DNA of 22,267 nucleotides from Clostridia bacterium (lineage in GTDB: Bacteria; Bacillota_A; Clostridia; Oscillospirales; CAG-272), in the NCBI GenBank assembly GCA_017472105.1, contig JAFUQY010000362.1:1-22267 (forward strand). The letters run 5' to 3'. The notes under the pieces were generated by a model, which had not been told where the DNA came from, made no database searches, and worked only from the letters and a program-made list of their open reading frames with translations. Made by a program: the position numbers and the translations under genes. Below are positions 7,677 through 14,728 of the stretch, one piece after another (position 1 is the first letter of the stretch; each line of letters begins with the position of its first letter).

Positions 7677-8294
7677 TCACCGCACGATATAGTCAAACCG
7701 CTCGATGCGCGTGATTCCGATCTCCCGCAGAACGGCTTCGCTCCGGTTCCGGTGTTCGTCCGTGTTGTAGTCCGGAATCAGGGGCAGGCGTACGCGGATG
7801 TTCGCGGGATCGGTCAGCGTGACGAGAAGACGGAGGTTGTCCAGTGCCGTCGTGACTTCCCTGCCCGTGTACGCGCGGTAGACGGCGGGATCGGTGTCCT
7901 TGATATCGACAATGAAGCCGTCCATGACCTCTGCGGCAACCCGGACATTCTTCTCCGGCACGCTCAGGCTGGTTTCGGCGTACAGCTTCCATTTCGTGCC
8001 GCAGAGAGCGCGGAATCCGGGAAAAAAGTCCGCGTACAGGAGCGGTTCACCGCCGCCGAAGGTCACGCCGCCGCCGGTTGCCTCAAAATACAGGGAGTCC
8101 AGTTTCACCCTGTCGTACAGCTCCTGCGGCGTGAGGCGTTCGGATTTGGTGTTCTCATCCCATGTGAACCGGTTGATGCAGTACGCGCACCGCAGAGGAC
8201 AGCCCATCCCGCAGACGAGTGTGGTAACGCCCTCGCCGTCGGTTGCCATCCGGAGCCGCGATACTGCCGCCGCCGGAAAGACCGGTCCCGTCAT
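7677..8294 (-). CDS. Radical SAM protein, glycyl-radical-activase-like
   Basis: The protein has 205 residues with the radical SAM cluster motif CPLRCAYC (C32, C36, C39; another Cys at 28) and the SAM-contact motif TFGGGEP (about residues 78-84). The TGGGVTFGGGEPLL stretch and the overall size resemble pyruvate formate-lyase-type activases. No glycyl-radical enzyme gene is present in this window, and the extra ferredoxin domain of many activases is missing. Its ATG overlaps the stop of the upstream Cys-rich membrane protein (8291-8294, ATGA), so the two are translationally coupled and probably work together. The substrate may be that partner protein or an enzyme encoded elsewhere. No clear terminator follows. 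Confidence 0.85.
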   Translation of the reverse strand: MTGPVFPAAAVSRLRMATDGEGVTTLVCGMGCPLRCAYCINRFTWDENTKSERLTPQELYDRVKLDSLYFEATGGGVTFGGGEPLLYADFFPGFRALCGTKWKLYAETSLSVPEKNVRVAAEVMDGFIVDIKDTDPAVYRAYTGREVTTALDNLRLLVTLTDPANIRVRLPLIPDYNTDEHRNRSEAVLREIGITRIERFDYIVR

Positions 8295-8917
8295 GGCGTC
8301 TCACCGGCATCCGGTTCCGGGAGTCTGATATCCCCTTCGAGGATGACCTCATCCGTCTCTTCGATCAGCGGAATTCCGCCTGCAATCTCGGTCATCTCCT
8401 CTGTTTCTTCAACAATCAGGACTTCGCCTTCTTCCAACTCGGGCAGCTGCTCCGTCTCATCAGCCACCGGAACACCGGCTGTGGTTTCGGTCACTTCGAC
8501 TTCGCCTTCTTCCATTTCCCATGCCGGCTCGCCTTCCGTGACGACGCATTCCGTCTGCTCGGGTTCCGTCTGTTCCGTCGCGGCAACGGCGCCCGATGTG
8601 GTTTCCGCCAGCATGTCACCCTCGAGCGTCGCAATTTCGTTTGTAATCCCCTTTGCGATTTCCTTCACGGTGTCAATCGGCGAGCATGATGTCAGCAGAA
8701 ATCCGGCTGAGATACCGGCGAGTGCGATTTTTCTGCCGGATGCGCGGCGTTTTTCCAGCTCCCGCTCCAGCATGCGGACTTCCCATTCGCATCTCGGGCA
8801 GGTTCCGCGGCATTTTCCCTTGTGCGTGCATTCCTCGATGACAAAGCGGATGTCGTTCTGCTCGGCAATCTGCCGCCGGATTTCCTTGAGAATTCTGCAT
8901 TTCTGTTTTCCTGTCAT
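8291..8917 (-). CDS. Cys-rich N-terminal membrane-anchored protein, unknown function
   Basis: Residues 1-60 are basic with five cysteines (C7, C30, C36, C40, C43; ...EECTHKGKCRGTCPRCEWE...) arranged like a metal or Fe-S site. A hydrophobic stretch IALAGISAGFLLTSCSP (about 63-80) resembles a lipobox but lies too far from the N-terminus for a normal signal. The rest is a very acidic low-complexity tail (EEGEVEVTETT, ELEEGEVLIVEETEEM repeats). I recall similar short proteins in gut Firmicutes but know of no function. AGGAGG lies 7 nt before ATG 8917. The leader (AGACA...CCAACGAA..ACAGGAG) resembles that of the lipoprotein gene at 9535. It overlaps the radical SAM gene by 4 nt. Confidence 0.75.
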   Translation of the reverse strand: MTGKQKCRILKEIRRQIAEQNDIRFVIEECTHKGKCRGTCPRCEWEVRMLERELEKRRASGRKIALAGISAGFLLTSCSPIDTVKEIAKGITNEIATLEGDMLAETTSGAVAATEQTEPEQTECVVTEGEPAWEMEEGEVEVTETTAGVPVADETEQLPELEEGEVLIVEETEEMTEIAGGIPLIEETDEVILEGDIRLPEPDAGETP

Positions 8918-9001
8918 AGTGATTCCTCCTGTTCGTTGGGTTCTGTCTTAATAGACGGATTCACGGGCGGATTTGTTCCAGCCTGACGGAAAATTTCTGC
9001 A

Positions 9002-9535
9002 TTATCCGGAAATTTTTATCTCACTGAGGTACACCGACCCATCCATGCCGCTCCAGTTTACGGAGAAATACCTTGTCGCGCCGGTGCCGTCCGTGTAGGA
9101 GACCGCGCAGTACGGGATGGTTTCAGGAATCATCATCGTCACGCACCACGCTTTCTCCGGCGTCAGCTCACCGTACCGGAAAATTTCGTCCGCAGTGAAC
9201 GTGATGCTCTCGCCGAACTCCACGGTCAGGGCATGCAGAGTGAAATCGCGCACGGCACTGTCGGTTGTGAAGACGACTTTCGACGCGTATCCGGAGTCGG
9301 TGACGGCATATTCGTCGTATTCCCCGGTGTATTCGGATGCGTACATTGCCCGCACGTCCGGGTTTTCGGCGTATTCGGGCTCCGGTGCGGCGGTTTCGGC
9401 ATCAGATTCGGCGGAAGTTTCGGGTACAGCAGTCTCATTCGGTACGGTTTCCGATGCGGTTTCGCCGGGATCTGCGGATCGGCATCCGGTCAGAAGCATG
9501 ACGGCAAGAAAAACAGCGGTCAGGGTTCGGATCAT
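9002..9535 (-). CDS. Small secreted lipoprotein, unknown function
   Basis: The product has 177 residues. MIRTLTAVFLAVMLLTGCRS is a lipoprotein signal with lipobox LTGC, followed by a Thr/Glu/Ala-rich spacer (about 20-55) and a compact C-terminal domain (about 60-177: VRAMYASEYTGEYDEYAV...ISG). I do not recognise the domain. I choose ATG 9535 because AGGAG lies 7 nt upstream and the lipobox follows directly. The longer frame from 9637 would run through the promoter. It should be anchored outside the membrane. Confidence 0.8.
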   Translation of the reverse strand: MIRTLTAVFLAVMLLTGCRSADPGETASETVPNETAVPETSAESDAETAAPEPEYAENPDVRAMYASEYTGEYDEYAVTDSGYASKVVFTTDSAVRDFTLHALTVEFGESITFTADEIFRYGELTPEKAWCVTMMIPETIPYCAVSYTDGTGATRYFSVNWSGMDGSVYLSEIKISG

Positions 9536-9568
9536 GATTTTTCTCCTGTTTTCGTTGGTGTTGTCTTT

Positions 9569-9597
9569 ATTATACGGGTCCGGTGCGGAAAAGTCAA
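9569..9597 (-). promoter_or_regulatory. Sigma-A-type promoter of the lipoprotein gene
   Basis: TTGACT (9597-9592), 17-nt spacer and TATAAT (9574-9569) on the minus strand, just downstream of the terminator of the sugar operon and 34 nt before the lipoprotein ATG. Confidence 0.82.
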
Positions 9598-9605
9598 TGC
9601 CGGAG

Positions 9606-9652
9606 AAAAAAGCCGCACGGCGTTCTGCGAAATTCACAGAAAACCGTGCGGC
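9606..9652 (-). terminator. Intrinsic terminator of the GH32-fructokinase-binding protein operon
   Basis: On the minus strand GCCGCACGG (9652-9644) and CCGTGCGGC (9620-9612) pair perfectly and are followed by six T (9611-9606). An inner TTCTG/CAGAA pair extends the hairpin. It lies 31 nt after the binding-protein stop. Confidence 0.92.
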
Positions 9653-9683
9653 AATGGTATGTCAGTTTATACTTCCGGTAGAA

Positions 9684-11225
9684 TTACTGATAGTCAGCGA
9701 TCTTATCGAAGCTCTTCATGATCTTTTCGATGCTCTTTTCCGCCATCTTGCCCATACGTGCAACGTAGGTAACGGTAGTGGTGGTGTTGCGCCATACAGG
9801 TTCACGGAGAACGCCCTGAGGATAGCTGTTCATGTTGAGGGAGTAAACCCAGCCGGAGTCAAGGTATGCGTTCTTGAAGATGGTCTGGAGACTGGTTACG
9901 GAGTCCTGGTCACGCGCATACTTCTGGGAAAGTGCGGTTTCGTAGTATGCGGGGATGACGCGGTTGTGGCTGTCGGATGCCATCGCTTCCATAACTGCGC
10001 CCACGGATGCGGGATCCGCAACGGTGCAGAGGATGGAGAAAGTGGTGAACTGGTCGTGGATGTAGGAGTAGTAGTCGTCCTGCTGTTCGTCGTACTTGGG
10101 GTAAGGAATGATACCGTAGTCGGATTCCATATCACGGAATACGCCGGTGCCGGTGGAGTAGATCCAGTCGTTCATAAAGAGGAGCTGGTCCTTGGCGAAT
10201 GCTTCGGGGAGATATACGCCGTCGGTGAAACCGGTGCCTTCTACGAGACGGATAACGCCCTTCTGGTTGTAAGCGAAGTCCTGAAGACGTTCAACAACGC
10301 TGACGAGCTTTTCAAGGTCAGTGTCGAGCTTGAGAACGCCTTCGGAGTCACGGCTGGTCATGCGGATCTGGCAGGAAGACCAGTAACCGTCGGTGGAAGA
10401 GGATACCTGGAGACCGTAGCCGTAAACGTCGTTTTCATCGGCGATACCGTTACCGTCCTTGTCGGTGTAAACGTCCTTGGTCAGCTCGATCATCTTGTCG
10501 AGAGTCCAGCCGCCTTCGAATACGGTGCTGTAAATATCAGCGGGCTGAATGCCGTACTGTTCGCAGAGGTTTCTGTTGAAGAATACCGCGAAAATGGACT
10601 GGTACATATACAGACCGAGAGAACCGGTCGCGCCGAACAGAGAGCCGTTGATCTCGGTGCTGTCGATGAGGTGCTGAGCCCAGTATTCCTTTTCAAGGTT
10701 GAGGTTTTCAACATTGTAGAGGTTGAGGTAGTAACCGGTCGGATAGGTGTTTGCGGTGGACCAGTTGGAGTTTGCGAGAATGTCGTATGCGCCGTCGGAA
10801 GCCGCTACGGAAGTGGATACCATGGTGAGGAGTTCATTGCCGTGACCATCGGTACCGGTTGCGATGTTTTCGATATTGCATTCGAGACGTTCTTCAACCG
10901 CGATTTCACGATTGAAAACAGCGTCGTTTACGACTTCGCCGTTCATTTCTTCGGCGGTGATTTCGTGTGCGTTCTGTTCTCTGCCGCGGGAAAGGAAGGT
11001 TACGGTGAGACCGCCGAGCTTGAGATCAGCCGGAAGGTCATCGTTGACGGTCTTGAAGAGGGAGCCGTCGTCTTCGGTTTCTTCGGGTTCGGTTTCAGCA
11101 GCAGGGGTGTTTACAGCAGCGGAGGTGTCCTTGGAAGTTTCTTCAACCGGTTCAGAGCATCCGGCCAGAGACAGGAGCATCGATGCTGCGCAGAACAGTG
11201 CGATCCATTGCTTGAGTGTCTTCAT
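9684..11225 (-). CDS. Extracellular solute-binding lipoprotein (ABC sugar transporter, family 1)
   Basis: The protein has 513 residues. A lipoprotein signal (MKTLKQWIALFCAASMLLSLAGCSE, lipidated Cys23) is followed by an acidic spacer. The rest is a two-lobed sugar-binding-protein-like body with blocks typical of clostridial family 1 binding proteins: ANSNWSTANTYPTGYYLNLYNV, FNRNLCEQYGI, GWTLDKMIELTK, DYGIIPYPKYDE. DKDGNGIADENDVYGYG (about residues 254-270) looks like an EF-hand-type calcium loop, often seen in this group. It should capture an oligosaccharide outside the cell. The upstream fructokinase and GH32 genes suggest sucrose or fructo-oligosaccharide. No permease or ATPase gene lies in the window, so its transporter must be encoded elsewhere. 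AAGGAG lies 8 nt before ATG 11225. Confidence 0.9.
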   Translation of the reverse strand: MKTLKQWIALFCAASMLLSLAGCSEPVEETSKDTSAAVNTPAAETEPEETEDDGSLFKTVNDDLPADLKLGGLTVTFLSRGREQNAHEITAEEMNGEVVNDAVFNREIAVEERLECNIENIATGTDGHGNELLTMVSTSVAASDGAYDILANSNWSTANTYPTGYYLNLYNVENLNLEKEYWAQHLIDSTEINGSLFGATGSLGLYMYQSIFAVFFNRNLCEQYGIQPADIYSTVFEGGWTLDKMIELTKDVYTDKDGNGIADENDVYGYGLQVSSSTDGYWSSCQIRMTSRDSEGVLKLDTDLEKLVSVVERLQDFAYNQKGVIRLVEGTGFTDGVYLPEAFAKDQLLFMNDWIYSTGTGVFRDMESDYGIIPYPKYDEQQDDYYSYIHDQFTTFSILCTVADPASVGAVMEAMASDSHNRVIPAYYETALSQKYARDQDSVTSLQTIFKNAYLDSGWVYSLNMNSYPQGVLREPVWRNTTTTVTYVARMGKMAEKSIEKIMKSFDKIADYQ

Positions 11226-11282
11226 TGCAGTTTCTCCTTGGTTTTTAGTTATATTTTATATGTATTCGGGAGCTTGGTTCGG

Positions 11283-12152
11283 TTACGCTCTGAGAGCGTC
11301 GGGAATTGCTTCGGTATGGGATACCACGATGTCGCTGCGGCGGGATGCGGTGCGGATGGCTTCGGGGATGGATGCGCCGGTCAGATAGGAGTGAATGAAG
11401 GATGCGCTGTAACAGTCACCCGCTCCGACGGTGGAAACCACCCTGACCTTGCCGGGTTCGCCGGATTCATGGGTCACGCCGTTTTCGAAATCATAGACCG
11501 CGGAGCCCTTGGAGCCCATGGTGTAGATGAGAAGCGTGAGGTTGGGATATGCCTTATGTACCGCTTCGCTGAAATTGCCGTCAGCGGAAACCAGACCGCA
11601 TTCGATGAGGAAATGCGCTTCTTCGTCGCTGATCTTGACGATATCGGAGCGTTCCATGCAGAGGTTGAGGGAATCGCGGTCCCAGCAGCCGGGGCGGATG
11701 TTCACGTCGCAGAAGACGCATCCGAATTCCACGCCTTCGAGGAGGGTATGGATTGCGCGGCGGGAGACTTCGCATCTCTGTGCCAGCGTGTTGAAGTAGA
11801 ATACGTCGGGCTTCTGTGCGCGGATTGCCCCGAGCATTGCTTCGTCAACGATAACATTGTCGTAAGCAACGTCGGTCAGCACATTGTACTGGGGAACGCC
11901 CTTTTCGTTGAGCGTTACAAGGCACTGTCCGGTGGGCTTGTCATTGCGGCAGAGAAAATCGGTCCTGATGCCGTATTCCGCAATGTATTCTTCCGCCTTT
12001 GCACCCAGCTCGTCATGTCCGAGACCGGTTACAAAGTACACATCACCGCCCATGAGAGCGACGTTTGCGCTGAAATTGAACGGTGCGCCGCCGATCACGC
12101 TTTTATCGGGATACACGTCCCAGATGATTTCGCCGAAAACAAGATATTTCAC
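11283..12152 (-). CDS. PfkB-family fructokinase
   Basis: The product has 289 residues starting at GTG 12152 (VKYLVFGEIIWDVYP), with AAAGGG about 10 nt upstream; the start lies 17 nt after the GH32 stop. GGAPFNFSANVALMG is the N-terminal PfkB signature, and VSTVGAGDCYSASF holds the GAGD anion hole and catalytic Asp. The substrate-site residues and gene order match fructokinases that phosphorylate the fructose released by GH32 enzymes. It is probably cytosolic and ATP-dependent. The ribokinase/PfkB family also includes kinases for other sugars, so fructose is inferred from context. It is followed after 57 nt by the binding protein gene. Confidence 0.92.
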   Translation of the reverse strand: MKYLVFGEIIWDVYPDKSVIGGAPFNFSANVALMGGDVYFVTGLGHDELGAKAEEYIAEYGIRTDFLCRNDKPTGQCLVTLNEKGVPQYNVLTDVAYDNVIVDEAMLGAIRAQKPDVFYFNTLAQRCEVSRRAIHTLLEGVEFGCVFCDVNIRPGCWDRDSLNLCMERSDIVKISDEEAHFLIECGLVSADGNFSEAVHKAYPNLTLLIYTMGSKGSAVYDFENGVTHESGEPGKVRVVSTVGAGDCYSASFIHSYLTGASIPEAIRTASRRSDIVVSHTEAIPDALRA

Positions 12153-12169
12153 AGTTGTAACACCCTTTC

Positions 12170-13774
12170 TTAAAGTGCGAGTTTTTTCAGTTCGATGCGG
12201 TCGATCACGGCAGGTTCGCTTCCCTCTGCGGTGAAAACTGCGTAGCATCGGTTGTAATTGAGCGTCCACGGGGTTGTCATGATTGCCTTGCCGCCGCTGA
12301 CGAAAATCTCGACGCTTCCCTTGTCGATGATGCATTTCACTTCGGGTTTGGAAGCCGAGACGGAAATGGGCATCGTGTCCCGTCTGACGCGGATGGTATT
12401 CCGGGGACATTCGAGAAGAATCTGCTGACCGAAAATGTCGATGCGGATATTGGACGCCGCCTTTGCGGAATCGAAGGCAAGATCGAGTTCATACGCGCCC
12501 TCTTCCAGCTCGACGCGGAAGTCGTTTCCCTCGGACAGCGTGACATCGGTGAACTCCTTTTTCTCACAGCAGAGAGCATCAAGCTCCTTCACGGGAGATG
12601 CGCAGAGATAATAGCCGTCCTTGCGCTCGGTCAGGGTCATCCGGCAGGGTACGCTCATCTGACCGCAGAGAGGTGCGTTTCCGAAGGTGCAGTTTCTGTC
12701 CCACGCGATCTGGATGCGCTCCATTTCGTCGTCGGTCGAGAAGGTCTGCCCTGCGTAGCGGCTTCCGCCGTTGTTGAGCGGACGGGAACTCTGCACAACC
12801 TCGAACCGGTCCTTCACGGCTTCGCAGACGATGTAGTGATGGGACGCGCCGCTGAGAATCCACTTTCGCTTGGCGGGATTGCCGTCGGCGTTGAGCGGAT
12901 AGAAATCGGGGCATTCCGAGTCCCGCTCGATCCGGAGCGTCTGAAGCGGCTCCCAGTCGAGGAGATTTTCCGAGGTGAGAAGCTGGTATTCACTGCGATC
13001 GAGGTAGAGAGCCATGACGAATTTGCCGAGCTCCTCACACCAGATGACCTTCGGGTCACGGTTGTCCGCAGCGATGTGGTCCACCACGGGATTCTTTTCG
13101 TATTTTGTAAATGTCATGCCGCCGTCGTTGGAGTACGCGATGCACTGGGTGAACTTCTTCCCCTGAGAGCGGAAGGAATTATTGCCGGCGCAGGTGTAGA
13201 ACAGCAGAATGACGTCCTCATCCCCCGTGCGGAGTCCGGATCGGTTTTCGTGGTCGACGATTGCACTGCCGGAGAACATGGTGCCGTCGTCATCGGGATA
13301 GAGCGCGTGCTCGCAGTGCTGCCAGTGGAAGAGATCCTCACTGACGGCGTGTCCCCAGTGCATGTTGCCCCAGATCCAGTCGTAGGGATTGAGCTGGTAG
13401 AACATGTGCCACACGGTCTTCCCCGTCACGGGAGAGGTGTATTTCAGGAGACCGTTCGGGTCATTGTTCCAGCCGTATTTCGGCGTGAAGTGCAGAATGG
13501 GTCTGAATGCCTCACCTGCCGTACCGTGATCCGGCGTGTCGGTCTGCATATCGCGCAGCTCCATGTCCGGGGAGACGGCAAGGGTGATTTCCTGTCCCAT
13601 GTATTCTCCGATGGGATAGTAGGAATAAGCCGTGGGATTGCGGTAATCCAGCCGGAGCGTGATGTCGTCGAACACCGTGCCGTCCTTCATGAACCGCACC
13701 TGATGATTTCCTACGAATCCGCTGACCGGCAGAATCAGAAATCCGGCTCTGACGGAAATTTTCATTTCGCCCAT
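12170..13774 (-). CDS. Glycoside hydrolase family 32 (sucrose/fructan beta-fructosidase)
   Basis: The protein has 534 residues with no signal peptide, so it acts in the cytosol on imported sugar. After a ~90-residue N-terminal beta domain it carries the GH32 set: nucleophile Asp105 in WNNDPNG, transition-state Asp240 in NRDPK, and acid/base Glu287 in ECPDFYP. QLNPYDWIWGNMHWGHAVSEDLFHW is the second GH32 signature. A C-terminal beta-sandwich follows (about 400-534). It hydrolyses terminal fructose from sucrose or fructo-oligosaccharides. I start at ATG 13774, since AGGAGG lies 9 nt upstream; the ATG at 13795 lies upstream of that ribosome site. It is the first gene of an operon with fructokinase and binding protein, divergent from the AraC regulator. 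Confidence 0.94.
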   Translation of the reverse strand: MGEMKISVRAGFLILPVSGFVGNHQVRFMKDGTVFDDITLRLDYRNPTAYSYYPIGEYMGQEITLAVSPDMELRDMQTDTPDHGTAGEAFRPILHFTPKYGWNNDPNGLLKYTSPVTGKTVWHMFYQLNPYDWIWGNMHWGHAVSEDLFHWQHCEHALYPDDDGTMFSGSAIVDHENRSGLRTGDEDVILLFYTCAGNNSFRSQGKKFTQCIAYSNDGGMTFTKYEKNPVVDHIAADNRDPKVIWCEELGKFVMALYLDRSEYQLLTSENLLDWEPLQTLRIERDSECPDFYPLNADGNPAKRKWILSGASHHYIVCEAVKDRFEVVQSSRPLNNGGSRYAGQTFSTDDEMERIQIAWDRNCTFGNAPLCGQMSVPCRMTLTERKDGYYLCASPVKELDALCCEKKEFTDVTLSEGNDFRVELEEGAYELDLAFDSAKAASNIRIDIFGQQILLECPRNTIRVRRDTMPISVSASKPEVKCIIDKGSVEIFVSGGKAIMTTPWTLNYNRCYAVFTAEGSEPAVIDRIELKKLAL

Positions 13775-13860
13775 GAGTGTTTCCCTCCTGTGCATTAATG
13801 ATAATTTTTGACGCCCAAATCTATATTCTTTGCCTATTTAAAAATTGATTTCAACTATGG

Positions 13861-13899
13861 TATAATATATATTATACAGGATAACGCAGAGCTATGCAA
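13861..13899. promoter_or_regulatory. Overlapping face-to-face promoters for the GH32 operon (-) and araC-type gene (+)
   Basis: On the minus strand TTGCAT (13899-13894), 17 nt and TATAAT (13876-13871) form a promoter for the GH32 operon, with a leader of about 90 nt. On the plus strand TGGTATAAT (13858-13866) is an extended -10 for the regulator gene; its -35 region (TTAAAA) is weak. The two -10 elements form the palindrome TATAATATATATTATA (13861-13876), so polymerases at the two promoters would exclude each other. Confidence 0.7.
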
Positions 13900-13933
13900 T
13901 ATCCAAAATTGATGGAATTGGTAAAAATCCGAC

Positions 13934-14728
13934 ATGATTCACTTGATTAACGGTCCCGGATACGACAAAACGGAAGTCCTGAACACCCTCGAGGTCTGCG
14001 GTATCACCTATACCGACGTCAAGAAAAACTGGATTCACCGAGAGCGCTTTCTGCCCGCGGATCAGATGATCTTTCTGCTCAAGGGCGAGCTGTATCTGGC
14101 CGTGAACGATACCCAATACACGATCCGCAGGAACAGCTTTTTCTACATCCGCCAGTTCAGCACCGTATCCGGCTACAAAACCTCCGACATGCCGTGCGAG
14201 TTTTACACGGTTTCCTTTAACGCAACGAAGATTGACATCCCGGACCGTACCGAAATTCCGCTCAACGGAAACAATATTTTCATCGAAGAGCTTGCCAAGA
14301 GGCTGTATGACGCCCGCTCCTGCATCGGTCAGGAAGAAAACCAGTGCGAGATTCTCTTCCTCTCCCTGCTGCATGAGGTGAAGCGGTTCCTCTCTGCCGG
14401 AAGCAGCACCTTCCCGCTGATGGAACAGACGATGAATTACATCAACAACAATATCAACAATCCCATCACGGTGGATTCCATCTGCGACCACCTCGGATAC
14501 AACCGCGACTACATTTCCAAGCAGTTCCTGCGGTGCTACGGGATCAGCATCAAGAAGTACATCGACCGGAAGAAAATCAGCGCGGCGAAGCATCTTCTGA
14601 TCTCATCGAAAATGTCGCTGGAGGAAATTGCCGCCGCCATCGGATTCGAGAACGCACAGCAGTTCTACAAATTCTTCAACTACCACGAAAACATCTCGCC
14701 GACGCAGTTCCGCAACCGCAATGCGTGA
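13934..14728 (+). CDS. AraC-family transcriptional regulator
   Basis: The protein has 264 residues. Residues ~1-130 are a cupin-type sensor domain (FLPADQMIFLLKGELYLAVNDTQYTIRRNSFFYIR). Residues ~160-264 hold two helix-turn-helix units (ITVDSICDHLGYNRDYISKQFLRCYGISIKKYI and MSLEEIAAAIGFENAQQFYKFFNYHENISPTQFR). It is transcribed away from the GH32 operon through overlapping promoters and most likely regulates that operon in response to a sugar. The ribosome site (GGAATTGG, about 11 nt upstream) is weak. Its stop codon directly abuts the CotH gene stop, leaving no room for a terminator. It is the only plus-strand gene inside the element. Confidence 0.93.
   Translation: MIHLINGPGYDKTEVLNTLEVCGITYTDVKKNWIHRERFLPADQMIFLLKGELYLAVNDTQYTIRRNSFFYIRQFSTVSGYKTSDMPCEFYTVSFNATKIDIPDRTEIPLNGNNIFIEELAKRLYDARSCIGQEENQCEILFLSLLHEVKRFLSAGSSTFPLMEQTMNYINNNINNPITVDSICDHLGYNRDYISKQFLRCYGISIKKYIDRKKISAAKHLLISSKMSLEEIAAAIGFENAQQFYKFFNYHENISPTQFRNRNA

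Noticed and set aside
9117..12173. A 1018-codon open frame on the plus strand
   Set aside because: It lies opposite the lipoprotein, binding protein and fructokinase genes, all with clear domains and ribosome sites. Its translation has no recognisable domain and runs through promoters and a terminator.
13894..13950. A short upstream frame (ATG 13894) overlapping the AraC start
   Set aside because: It has no ribosome site and sits in the -35 element of the opposite promoter; it is probably chance.
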